In this document: piece by piece, positions 32,792-40,546 of the stretch
How the letters are laid out: the number at the start of each line of letters is the position of its first letter
How positions within the stretch are numbered: the first letter of the stretch is position 1
NCBI GenBank assembly: GCA_017428155.1
Contig: JAFRRJ010000023.1
Span: 1-51,464 of the forward strand
Length of the DNA stretch: 51,464 nt
Direction: 5' to 3'
Origin: Clostridiales bacterium
GTDB taxonomy: Bacteria > Bacillota > Clostridia > Saccharofermentanales > Saccharofermentanaceae
Notes under the pieces: model-generated
Database searches by the model: none
What the model was told of the DNA's origin: nothing
What the model saw: only the letters and a program-made list of their open reading frames with translations
Program-made: the position numbers and the translations under genes

Positions 32792-35335
32792 ATGAATTGT
32801 CCAAGATGTGGCGGCATTCTCGAGAACGGGGATAGATTTTGCAGCTGGTGTGGATTTAGCCTCCCTGCAGTACCTGATGTTCAGCCTGCACCGGCACCGG
32901 CCCCGGCACCTGCTCCGGCGTCTTATGCTCAGCCTGTACCGGCTCCTGCTCCTTCCCCGGCGCCTTATGTTCAGCCACAGGTCAGTCCCGAACCTAAGCC
33001 TTACGGCATAGAGCAGAACACGTCTGTTCAGTATCCCAGGGTCGAGATCATTCCCAAAAAGAAACTCAGTGCTGCATGTATTATCGGATTCGCGGTTGCG
33101 GTATTCAGTCTGGTCATATTTATTGCTGCGTTCACGTGGAGTTCTATAGACCATTCGTCTTCAGTATATACTGTATTGGGATTTACATTTTTCATCTCAC
33201 TGTTTCTTTTTATGGTGTCGATGGCCTTTTCCATAGCAGGACTTGTTATTGCCAGGAAGAAGAAGAAAAAAGGATGGGGATTTGCACTTGCCGGACTTAT
33301 CATATCCTCGCTCGGAATAGCGGGAGCCATAGTCTTTATCATTCTGATAGGGATAATCGCGGGCGCTGTCATTGCCATATTCGGAAGCGCGATGGAAGGG
33401 CGCTATACCGGTGATACAGTGGTAAAGGACGATTACAAAGTGGTCATGAGGTCCGACAGCGATGAATCGGATGCCATGGCAATCACATGGTACTGGGATG
33501 GCAATCCTGACCACAATACTATCAAACCCGGAACTGTAGGCGACGGCACCGTGATAACAAGTCTCGGCGGCCCGCCGTCAGGTTTTATGGGAGGAATGTA
33601 TTATTTTGATATCCAACCATCTGATGATCTGACCAATTATATGGATACTTCGTCTTTCAGATCATCTCCGGCGTATTACAGCGGGTTCTCCATAGAGGAG
33701 ACACCGGAATACTTCGGTATTTATGAAGACGTTACGGTCACTTTTGAAGATCTGGTGTTTTATGTTGACTTGGGTGAAGATGTCGGCAATGTTTTGATGA
33801 GCATTGATTACAACAGTTACTTATCCTATATCGGCATCAAAAACGATGACGGAAGCTACAGTTTATACCATTACTGCTTCTACTTTACATGTGACAAAGA
33901 TAATCCTGCTTATTATGCAAAGGACGGCGTGCTCTATTCCAGGGAAACAGGGGAAAAGGTTACCGGTATGCATATTTACGACGGAAGTCCACTAAACTAT
34001 GCCAGATTTGACCCCGGAAGGGTGATCCCTCCGACAGGTTCGAGTAGCTCAGGCGGCGATGATCTGTTATCTTACGGCAACGGTTCCGAACACATAAGTC
34101 TGTGGACTTATTCAATGGATGTTCCTCTTATCGTCCGGCAGTACATGGAGATCAATCCGGCGTTTGCAGAGCAATATACAGTCGATTTCACGATCATAGA
34201 AACAAACGGAGGCAAGTACCAGGACCGTCTCGACCAGGCACTCGTAAGCGGAGGTTCAACTTCTCCGGATATCTATGTGGTTGACTCTGGATTTGCGTAC
34301 AAGTACACACAGGGAGACTTTGCACCATACGCTGCTGCATATGAGGATCTTGGAATTGATGTGGACAATAAGGTCAGTGAAGCCGAGATCGCACCATATG
34401 TTCTGGATATGGGTACCTATAACGGCAAGATAGTGGGTCTGAGCTACGAGTCTGCCAGCGGCGCTATGATCTACAGGGCGTCTATCGCAAGAGAGGTTTT
34501 CGGAACTGATGATCCTGAAGAGATAGAAGAGATCATCGGAGCCGGATCGGGCAGCTGGACTAAATTTCTGGAAGCTGCGGAAGAACTCGGAAATGAAGGA
34601 TATCACATAGTATCGACTACTGATGACCTGTGGTATGTGGTCAAGGAGGATTCGTCCAGGCCATGGATCGAAGACGGTGAGCTTGTAATCGCCCCTGAAA
34701 CAGATGATTACATGGATATAAGTAAGATCCTGGTTGATAACGACTGGACAAGTGACGGGATCGGATGGACAGCAGACTGGTACTCTGATATGAGCGGTGC
34801 GACTGAACAGAATGCATTCTGTTTCTTCGGTCCTTCGTGGTTCTTTGAATATATTTTAAAGTTTAATGCCGGCGGTGATTTCGAGTCAGGCCAAGGCACT
34901 TACGGTGACTGGAGAATATGCAGACCGCCTGTAGGTTTTTCCTGGGGCGGCACATGGCTTCTTGCCAACAGATATACCGATAATCCCGACGGTGTGGCAG
35001 AGCTCCTTGAATGGATGACCCTTGACTGTTCTGAAACCGGCTGCCAGTATCTCCATGCCAACGGAAAACTTATAAACAATGCCCAGTGTGCTGTTCCATC
35101 GAATACCGTAATGCGTATGATCGACTGGGATTCCGACTGCTGCGGCGGACAGCAACTGGCGTCTGTCTTTGCAGACTGCAACAGCTATGCGTCCTGCAAG
35201 AATCTGACACCGTATGATGAGCAGATTGACGGATACTGGAATGATGCTGTCGATTCTTATGTGAGCGGATATGAAGACAGGGATGAAGCCATAAACGACT
35301 TTAAGCAGAATGTCTACGACAATATTGCATTCTGA
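32792..35335 (+). CDS. Zinc ribbon - membrane helices - solute-binding-like domain fusion protein
   Basis: An 847-residue protein with an unusual domain order. Residues 1-22 form a zinc ribbon (Cys 3, 6, 17, 20). Residues 28-70 are Pro/Ala-rich. Three membrane segments follow (about 93-114, 127-153, 162-198), in a DUF4190-like arrangement. Residues 200-400 look beta-rich. From about 425 to the end the sequence resembles a family-1 extracellular solute-binding protein: 'HISLWTYSMDVPLIVRQYMEINPAF', 'SPDIYVVDSG', 'YNGKIVGLSYES', 'GSWTKFLEAAEELG', 'CFFGPSWFFEYIL', 'NPDGVAELLEWM'. So a periplasmic-type receptor appears tethered to the membrane and linked to a cytoplasmic zinc ribbon. No ABC permease lies nearby, which points to sensing more than import. 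GGGGGA precedes the ATG. Confidence 0.78.
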   Translation: MNCPRCGGILENGDRFCSWCGFSLPAVPDVQPAPAPAPAPAPASYAQPVPAPAPSPAPYVQPQVSPEPKPYGIEQNTSVQYPRVEIIPKKKLSAACIIGFAVAVFSLVIFIAAFTWSSIDHSSSVYTVLGFTFFISLFLFMVSMAFSIAGLVIARKKKKKGWGFALAGLIISSLGIAGAIVFIILIGIIAGAVIAIFGSAMEGRYTGDTVVKDDYKVVMRSDSDESDAMAITWYWDGNPDHNTIKPGTVGDGTVITSLGGPPSGFMGGMYYFDIQPSDDLTNYMDTSSFRSSPAYYSGFSIEETPEYFGIYEDVTVTFEDLVFYVDLGEDVGNVLMSIDYNSYLSYIGIKNDDGSYSLYHYCFYFTCDKDNPAYYAKDGVLYSRETGEKVTGMHIYDGSPLNYARFDPGRVIPPTGSSSSGGDDLLSYGNGSEHISLWTYSMDVPLIVRQYMEINPAFAEQYTVDFTIIETNGGKYQDRLDQALVSGGSTSPDIYVVDSGFAYKYTQGDFAPYAAAYEDLGIDVDNKVSEAEIAPYVLDMGTYNGKIVGLSYESASGAMIYRASIAREVFGTDDPEEIEEIIGAGSGSWTKFLEAAEELGNEGYHIVSTTDDLWYVVKEDSSRPWIEDGELVIAPETDDYMDISKILVDNDWTSDGIGWTADWYSDMSGATEQNAFCFFGPSWFFEYILKFNAGGDFESGQGTYGDWRICRPPVGFSWGGTWLLANRYTDNPDGVAELLEWMTLDCSETGCQYLHANGKLINNAQCAVPSNTVMRMIDWDSDCCGGQQLASVFADCNSYASCKNLTPYDEQIDGYWNDAVDSYVSGYEDRDEAINDFKQNVYDNIAF

Positions 35336-35756
35336 CCTTCGGGCTGCAGCGTTAATATTCCGATTGGCTCGAAAATCTGAGCCGGTGGGTTTGCTGCTTT
35401 TGGCAAAAACCGAGTCACCGTCTGACTTTTCGAGGTTAAAAAGTCGAGCATCGGAAAACCGTTGTGGCGGGCACGCAGATTCCCGTTCACGGGCCAGAAG
35501 TGCTTAATGGTGGTATCTTTTCCAATGCTCGACTTTTGGTGTCTGCTTTTACGTTACCACTTCAAGGTTTCCAACTTTTTTGCCGAAAATGTTGGAACAA
35601 ATGTTGGATTTTGCTTAATTCCAACTTTTTCTCCAACTTTTTATGCAAAAAAGTTGGAAGAAAAATAGCATTTAACTCCGCGTCCAACATTTCGGGGCTG
35701 AAAAGTTGGACAATGAGTTGAACATCAAATGGGATCAGACGTTCCGCATGACATGC
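35336..35756. other. Structured non-coding region
   Basis: No frame here is supported. Arm 35439-35458 (begins AAAAGTCGAGCAT) matches arm 35518-35537 in reverse complement at 19 of 20 positions, enclosing 59 bases. A competing 7-bp stem (GACTTTT 35424-35430 with AAAAGTC 35439-35445) shares the left arm. From 35570 to 35710 four TCCAAC and four GTTGGA hexamers form at least three hairpins: 35570-35596, 35632-35658 (11 perfect pairs) and 35683-35710 (10 of 11). It could be a structured RNA, a remnant mobile element or a binding-site cluster. Confidence 0.55.
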
Positions 35757-35791
35757 AACAAAACAGGCGATGTCTTTTTGAGACATCGCCT
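35754..35791 (-). terminator. Terminator of the transhydrogenase operon
   Basis: AGGCGATGTCT (35765-35775) pairs with AGACATCGCCT (35781-35791); on the minus strand the stem is followed by GTTTTGTTG. Confidence 0.85.
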
Positions 35792-35814
35792 GATAATTTG
35801 AACTGTGTTAAAAC

Positions 35815-37206
35815 TTAGTTCTCGAACTCGACAACGAGCTGTGATACGGTCTGCTTTGCATCGCCGTAGATCATGACGGTGTTGTCCATCGTGAAGAGCG
35901 GATTCTCGATGCCGGAGAAGCCTGTACCCTGACCACGCTTGAGGACGAATACTGTTCTTGCCTCGTAAGCGTTTACGATAGGCATACCGTAGATAGGTGA
36001 TGACTCGTCGTTGATAGCCGCCGGGTTAACAACGTCGTTAGCACCGATAACGATAGCGATATCTGTATTGGGCATCTGGGGATTCATCTCATCTGCAGTC
36101 TTGAGCTGCTCGTAAGGAACGTTAGCTTCAGCAAGGAGAACGTTCATGTGACCGGGCATACGTCCGGCAACAGGGTGGATAGCAAAGTTGACTTCGCAGC
36201 CGTTCTCTTCCAATACGTCGCAGAGCTCCTTAACAGCGTGCTGGGCCTGAGCAACAGCCATACCGTAACCCGGTACGAATACGACGCTCTTTGCAGCTTC
36301 GAGGATAAGGAATGCGTCCTCAACGGACATAGACTTGGGCTCCTTGTGCTCGCCTGCGGCTGCAGATGACTTCTTCTTCGTTGTCTTGAAGAGGAGGGCA
36401 GCAAATGTCTTGTTCATAGCCTTGCACATGATGAGTGTAAGGATTACGCCGGAAGCACCTACGAGACAGCCGGATACGATGAGAACCGTGTTGCCGATAG
36501 GGAATCCTGCAAATGCAGCAGCAAGACCGGAGAGTGCGTTGAGGAAGGAGATGATAACAGGCATATCGCCGCCGCCGATAGTGATAACGAGCGTAACGCC
36601 TAAGATCAATGAAGATACTGTTGTGATGATGACGCCCGCAAGTCCTAATCCGCCGTCAGGTGAGATGCAGAGGAAGATGATTCCGAGAGCTGCAATAACC
36701 AGGATGCCTGCGTTAATGAAGTTCTTGCCGGGGATAGAGATATTCTTTTTGAACATCTTAAGTCCTGCAAGCTTGCCCCATGCGATAAGTGAACCTGTGA
36801 AAGCTACTGCACCGATGAGGATAGTAAGACCGAGTGTGAGCGCGGAGAACGCGTCGTTTGTGATGTCAGCTGTGTACTGGGAGATAGCAACGAGCATTGA
36901 GGAAAGACCGCCGAAGCCGTTAAAGAGAGCAACGAGCTGGGGCATTCCTGTCATCTCGACCTTCTTGGACCAGATGAAGCCTACGACACTTCCGCCTGCG
37001 ATAGCGATGACGATAAGCAGATAGCTGAGCCAACCGCCGTCAATTACGTCCTGTGAGATAAGGACAGATACGACAGCAATAAGCATACCGATTGAAGAAT
37101 AAAGGTTACCCTTACGTGCGGTATCTGCTTTTCCGAGTTTCTTGATGCCCATGATGAAGAGGACACAAGAAATCATGTAGAGTACTATGCAAATATAATC
37201 ACTCAT
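35815..37206 (-). CDS. pntB: NAD(P) transhydrogenase subunit beta
   Basis: A 463-residue PntB. The N-terminal half is about nine membrane helices ('VALFNGFGGLSSMLVAISQ', 'GGGDMPVIISFLNALSGLAAAFAGF'). The C-terminal half is the NADP(H)-binding domain III: 'KSVVFVPGYGMAVAQAQHAVKEL', 'VNFAIHPVAGRMPGHMNVLLAEANVPYEQ', 'DIAIVIGANDVVNPAA', 'VFVLKRGQGTGFSGIENPLF'. With the alpha subunits it transfers hydride between NADH and NADP coupled to proton movement across the cytoplasmic membrane, which supplies NADPH for biosynthesis. Its start overlaps the upstream stop as ATGA. Confidence 0.96.
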   Translation of the reverse strand: MSDYICIVLYMISCVLFIMGIKKLGKADTARKGNLYSSIGMLIAVVSVLISQDVIDGGWLSYLLIVIAIAGGSVVGFIWSKKVEMTGMPQLVALFNGFGGLSSMLVAISQYTADITNDAFSALTLGLTILIGAVAFTGSLIAWGKLAGLKMFKKNISIPGKNFINAGILVIAALGIIFLCISPDGGLGLAGVIITTVSSLILGVTLVITIGGGDMPVIISFLNALSGLAAAFAGFPIGNTVLIVSGCLVGASGVILTLIMCKAMNKTFAALLFKTTKKKSSAAAGEHKEPKSMSVEDAFLILEAAKSVVFVPGYGMAVAQAQHAVKELCDVLEENGCEVNFAIHPVAGRMPGHMNVLLAEANVPYEQLKTADEMNPQMPNTDIAIVIGANDVVNPAAINDESSPIYGMPIVNAYEARTVFVLKRGQGTGFSGIENPLFTMDNTVMIYGDAKQTVSQLVVEFEN

Positions 37207-37511
37207 TTCTTGGGTGCCTCCTTCTTCTTAAACATTGCGAGCATTCTGTCGGTTACGAAATATCCGCCGATAACATTAACAGTTGCAAAGAAGATAGCGA
37301 CAGCTCCAAGGACGATGCCAAGGACTTTGTTGCCTGAAGCATTAAGAGCCGTGGCAGCGATAGCTCCGACGATCGTGATGCCGGAGATGGCGTTCGTACC
37401 GCTCATGAGAGGGGTATGAAGCTGTGAGGGGACCTTCGAGATAAGCTCGACACCTAAATATGCCGCGATTATAAATACGAAGATCAAGAGCATAATTGTA
37501 TCCATATCCAT
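37203..37511 (-). CDS. pntAB: NAD(P) transhydrogenase subunit alpha, membrane part
   Basis: A 102-residue protein with three to four membrane helices; 'PSQLHTPLMSGTNAISGITIVGAIAA' is the conserved block of the PntA C-terminal membrane domain. In this organism the alpha subunit is split in two genes, as in Rhodospirillum and many Clostridia. It lies between pntAA and pntB, with a 4-bp overlap to pntB and a 4-bp gap to pntAA. Confidence 0.95.
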   Translation of the reverse strand: MDMDTIMLLIFVFIIAAYLGVELISKVPSQLHTPLMSGTNAISGITIVGAIAATALNASGNKVLGIVLGAVAIFFATVNVIGGYFVTDRMLAMFKKKEAPKK

Positions 37512-37515
37512 ATTA

Positions 37516-38643
37516 TTAAGCCTCCTTAAATCTCTCGTGGATGATCTCGCCGCCCTGTGTGAGAAGGCATCCCTTCATGATCTCATCGGACAGCCTGACC
37601 TCGAATTCCTTAGTCTCCTTATTGTAGAAGTGGGTAAGGAATGCGGAGATGTTGCCGGAGAGCATCTTGGATGCGTCCCAGGGTACCTGACGCTGGAGTT
37701 CATCACCCGGGAGGATGATTACGCCGTTGTCTGTAATAACTTCTTTGGCGGGATCTGATCCTTCGACGTTACCGCCTGTGGATACTGCCATATCTACGAT
37801 GATGGAGCCGGGCTGCATTCTGTCGATAACATCCTTCTTGATGAGGACAGGAGCCTTGCGGCCGAAGACCTTAGCGGTGGTGATAACGATATTTGCTTTC
37901 TCACAGACCTTAGCCTGAGCTTCCTGCTGCTTAGCGATCTGCTCGGGAGTAAGTTCCTTTGCGTAGCCCTGAGCTGTCTGGCTCATCTCACCAAGGTCGA
38001 TCTTGACGAAGTTTGCGCCAAGAGACTTGACCTGCTCTTCTACGACCGGTCTTGTATCAAATGCGTCAACACGTGCACCTAATCTCTTTGCTGTTGCGAT
38101 AGCCTGAAGGCCTGCAACGCCTACACCGATAACGAATACTCTTGCAGGATTGATCGTTCCTGCAGGCGTAACCATCATCGGGAGGATCTTGGGCATACGT
38201 GCCGCAGCGTTGAGAACTGCAACGTAGCCTGCAAGAGATGTCTGTGAAGACTGAACGTCCATCTTCTGGGCGAGAGTCGTTCTGGGTATCATCTCGAGGG
38301 ATACGGCCTGAATGTTATTCTTCGCGAATCCGTTGAGGAGATCCTTCTCGTTGAAGGGATCTAAGAAGCTGATGTGAACCGTATCGGGGTTCATGCCGTC
38401 AGCTGAATCGGGCTTGAGGATCCTGACAACAATCTCGGCATCCTTAAGGCCGTCTTTCTCAGCCTTAACGATCTTTGCGCCAGCTTGTTCGTAATCCGCA
38501 TCTTCAAAGCCGCTCTTGAGACCTGCACCGCTTACGACCGTGAACTCGAAGCCCATACCTGTGAGCTTTTTGATGTCATCGGGGATAAGGGCAACTCGTG
38601 TCTCGGCAGGCAGACTTTCCTTGCATACCAGAACTTTCTTCAT
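37516..38643 (-). CDS. pntAA: NAD(P) transhydrogenase subunit alpha, NAD-binding part
   Basis: A 375-residue soluble domain I of transhydrogenase, related to alanine dehydrogenase. It shows 'MKKVLVCKESLPAETRVALIP', 'VSLEMIPRTTLAQKMDVQSSQTSLAGY', the NAD-binding fold 'PARVFVIGVGVAGLQAIATAKRLGARVDAFDTRPVVEEQVKSLGA', and 'PGSIIVDMAVSTGGNVEGS'. It binds NAD(H) and passes hydride to NADP bound by PntB. The ATG at 38643 is eight bases after AGAGG; a GTG two codons earlier is unlikely. It is the first gene of the operon. Confidence 0.96.
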   Translation of the reverse strand: MKKVLVCKESLPAETRVALIPDDIKKLTGMGFEFTVVSGAGLKSGFEDADYEQAGAKIVKAEKDGLKDAEIVVRILKPDSADGMNPDTVHISFLDPFNEKDLLNGFAKNNIQAVSLEMIPRTTLAQKMDVQSSQTSLAGYVAVLNAAARMPKILPMMVTPAGTINPARVFVIGVGVAGLQAIATAKRLGARVDAFDTRPVVEEQVKSLGANFVKIDLGEMSQTAQGYAKELTPEQIAKQQEAQAKVCEKANIVITTAKVFGRKAPVLIKKDVIDRMQPGSIIVDMAVSTGGNVEGSDPAKEVITDNGVIILPGDELQRQVPWDASKMLSGNISAFLTHFYNKETKEFEVRLSDEIMKGCLLTQGGEIIHERFKEA

Positions 38644-38677
38644 TTGCACACCTCTTCTGACTTAAATTGTAGGAAAT

Positions 38678-38706
38678 AGATAAGAAATCTACACGCTAAC
38701 CTTCAA
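38678..38706 (-). promoter_or_regulatory. Promoter of the pnt operon
   Basis: On the minus strand TTGAAG and TTATCT are separated by 17 bases, about 34 bases before the pntAA ATG. Confidence 0.5.
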
Positions 38707-38710
38707 AGTA

Positions 38711-38743
38711 TAAAACAAAGCCCCGCTGATTTAAAGGGCGGGG
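38711..38743 (-). terminator. Terminator of the 517-codon exported-protein gene
   Basis: CCCCGC (38721-38726) pairs with GCGGGG (38738-38743); on the minus strand the stem is followed by CTTTGTTTTA. Confidence 0.8.
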
Positions 38744-38801
38744 TTTTAGTTAATTTAAATTTTATTTTTCTCCCGGACAGTACTGTTTTCGAGGGGACGG
38801 A

Positions 38802-40331
38802 TCAGTCAAAATACTCGTCGATGATATCTTCAAAGCCGTCTTCCAGATCTTTCTTGAAGTGCTTGAAGTCACGCTCACGCATCTTTGTGATCTCTGTAAA
38901 GCGGCCGGGGGCGTTAGGTGCGGGATCGTGCCTGTCGATCGTGACCGTCAGTTCAAGGGACTTGATCTCGGGAACAGCCTCTCCGTCTATCTTGATATTC
39001 GAAAGAGCGAAGATATACTTGTCGCCTTTCTTGAGAAGATTACCCTTGACGGTAAGATCGCCGTATTCTTCCTTATACTTTAACTTGAAATCCCCGTCCC
39101 TTCTGTCCCACTCGATCTTAAGTGTTGAAGTCTCTGTCTTGATAACTTCATCGTAGCCCGGATCAGAATGGTCGTCTCTGTCATAATCCCAGTCGTAATC
39201 CCAATACTGGCGGCGGACGCGGGTCTTTTCCAACTTGACGTCAGCCTTATAGAGCTTAGTACTGTCTTCCTTGACGGTATATGTTGCCTTCAGGCCGTCC
39301 TTGCTGTATTTATCAACATAAGAGAAGCTGATCTCCTTTGATCTTGCAATATTCTTGCCGATCACCAGCGAAAACTCGAAGCCCTCGTCCCCGATCTCAA
39401 AATCACAGTCCAGACGGGCAAGTCTTCTGCCTGATGAGGTAATGTAGAAATCGAGTGTGATATCAACATCATCAAGATCGTCAAGGCTGTCTTCGATATC
39501 ATCAAGATGATCGTAGAAGCTGTCGACTATATCATCAGGATCCTCACGGTATGAACCGTTGGAAGCCACGCGGTAGATGAGATCTTCAAGTTCCTCATCG
39601 TCATTGGCACGGTCTATGAGATCCTGAATGACGGAGGAAAGACCGTCCTCATCAAGGGAAACGGTTATGACCGTGCAGCGGATCTTCTCTCCGCCTGCCT
39701 TTATCGTCTCTGAGGATTTATTGACGTCGGAATACTTAAGGAGCTTCTCAACAGCGAGTTTGCTGTATCTTCCGAGGACCTTCTCATATTCGTTCTGAAG
39801 ACCGGAATCCCTGCCGAGGGTATTCTTAAGGTTCAGGAAATATTCGTACTGCTCGTCAGTTAAGGAATAATCAGTCTCTTCGTCAGGATCGAAAATGGAT
39901 CCTTTAAGGTTCTTCTCAAGATTCCTGATATTGACACCGTATGTACCGTCAACGATCTCGGGGCAGGAGAAAGTAACCTTGTCCTGATTGTAGATGAGCT
40001 TTGGTCTGAATACGGCCTCGCCGTCTTCGAGAAGTGTCATCTCAAATGCGCCCTTGAACTTTGAAGCGTCCGTATAATACTTCGCCTTAACGGCCACATC
40101 ATCATTTGCGATCTCGTCGAGATTGGCTGAAAGGGCTATCGATCCGCCGTTATATACGTCTTTTGCGACCTGGACTGCCTCAAACCTTCCGGCATCAGAT
40201 ATTGTGTTGGCTGCTGCCCTTGCGATCAGGGAAGAAGGTCTGTTGGCGAGCACGATAGAAACACCGACCAGAGAAACCAAGAGTGCTCCTCCCACAGAGG
40301 CACCGATGATAAGTGATATCTTCTTATCCAT
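38802..40331 (-). CDS. Large membrane-anchored exported protein of unknown function
   Basis: A 509-residue protein starting MDKKISLIIGASVGGALLVS; the ATG at 40331 has GGAGGG eight bases upstream. There is one N-terminal membrane helix (about 6-28) or uncleaved signal. The rest is extracytoplasmic, with 'YNQDKVTFSCPEIVDGTYGVN', a charged helical region rich in Asp ('DHLDDIEDSLDDLDDVD') and beta-strands with an odd aromatic-acidic stretch 'RRQYWDYDWDYDRDDHSD'. This plan recalls exported clostridial proteins with a pair of beta domains, but I cannot name a family surely. It is monocistronic, divergent from the CAP-domain operon. Confidence 0.7.
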   Translation of the reverse strand: MDKKISLIIGASVGGALLVSLVGVSIVLANRPSSLIARAAANTISDAGRFEAVQVAKDVYNGGSIALSANLDEIANDDVAVKAKYYTDASKFKGAFEMTLLEDGEAVFRPKLIYNQDKVTFSCPEIVDGTYGVNIRNLEKNLKGSIFDPDEETDYSLTDEQYEYFLNLKNTLGRDSGLQNEYEKVLGRYSKLAVEKLLKYSDVNKSSETIKAGGEKIRCTVITVSLDEDGLSSVIQDLIDRANDDEELEDLIYRVASNGSYREDPDDIVDSFYDHLDDIEDSLDDLDDVDITLDFYITSSGRRLARLDCDFEIGDEGFEFSLVIGKNIARSKEISFSYVDKYSKDGLKATYTVKEDSTKLYKADVKLEKTRVRRQYWDYDWDYDRDDHSDPGYDEVIKTETSTLKIEWDRRDGDFKLKYKEEYGDLTVKGNLLKKGDKYIFALSNIKIDGEAVPEIKSLELTVTIDRHDPAPNAPGRFTEITKMRERDFKHFKKDLEDGFEDIIDEYFD

Positions 40332-40399
40332 ATGAGTTCCCTCCATTTTGCTCAAATGTAAAAAAAGTATAACATATAAAGCCCGGCAAGGCTCGCTTA

Positions 40400-40434
40400 C
40401 GGAAGCTGTCTTCCGATTGCGGCAATAACCGCAA
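40400..40434. promoter_or_regulatory. Two tandem short hairpins in the divergent region
   Basis: CGGAAG/CTTCCG (40400-40415) and TTGCGG/CCGCAA (40417-40434) are adjacent 6-bp stems. They lie just upstream of the promoter at 40439 and may be protein-binding sites. Confidence 0.35.
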
Positions 40435-40438
40435 ATGC

Positions 40439-40469
40439 TTGAAAAGCCTCTCGCGTAATATTAATATTA
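40439..40469 (+). promoter_or_regulatory. Promoter of the CAP-domain/glycosyltransferase operon with overlapping palindrome
   Basis: TTGAAA (40439-40444) and TAATAT (40462-40467) are 17 bases apart. A perfect 14-bp palindrome TAATATTAATATTA (40456-40469) covers the -10 box, a position where a bound dimer would block RNA polymerase. Confidence 0.5.
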
Positions 40470-40546
40470 TTTAAGAGGAGAGGGCAATCTTCAGGAAGGG
40501 CAGCCTTTTACAAAGACTGGAAGAGGGCTCAGGGAAGCAGGTTGTA

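Noticed and set aside
36335..37024. Long plus-strand frame (229 codons) inside pntB
   Set aside because: It lies entirely antisense to the clearly conserved transhydrogenase gene and has no binding site or family resemblance.
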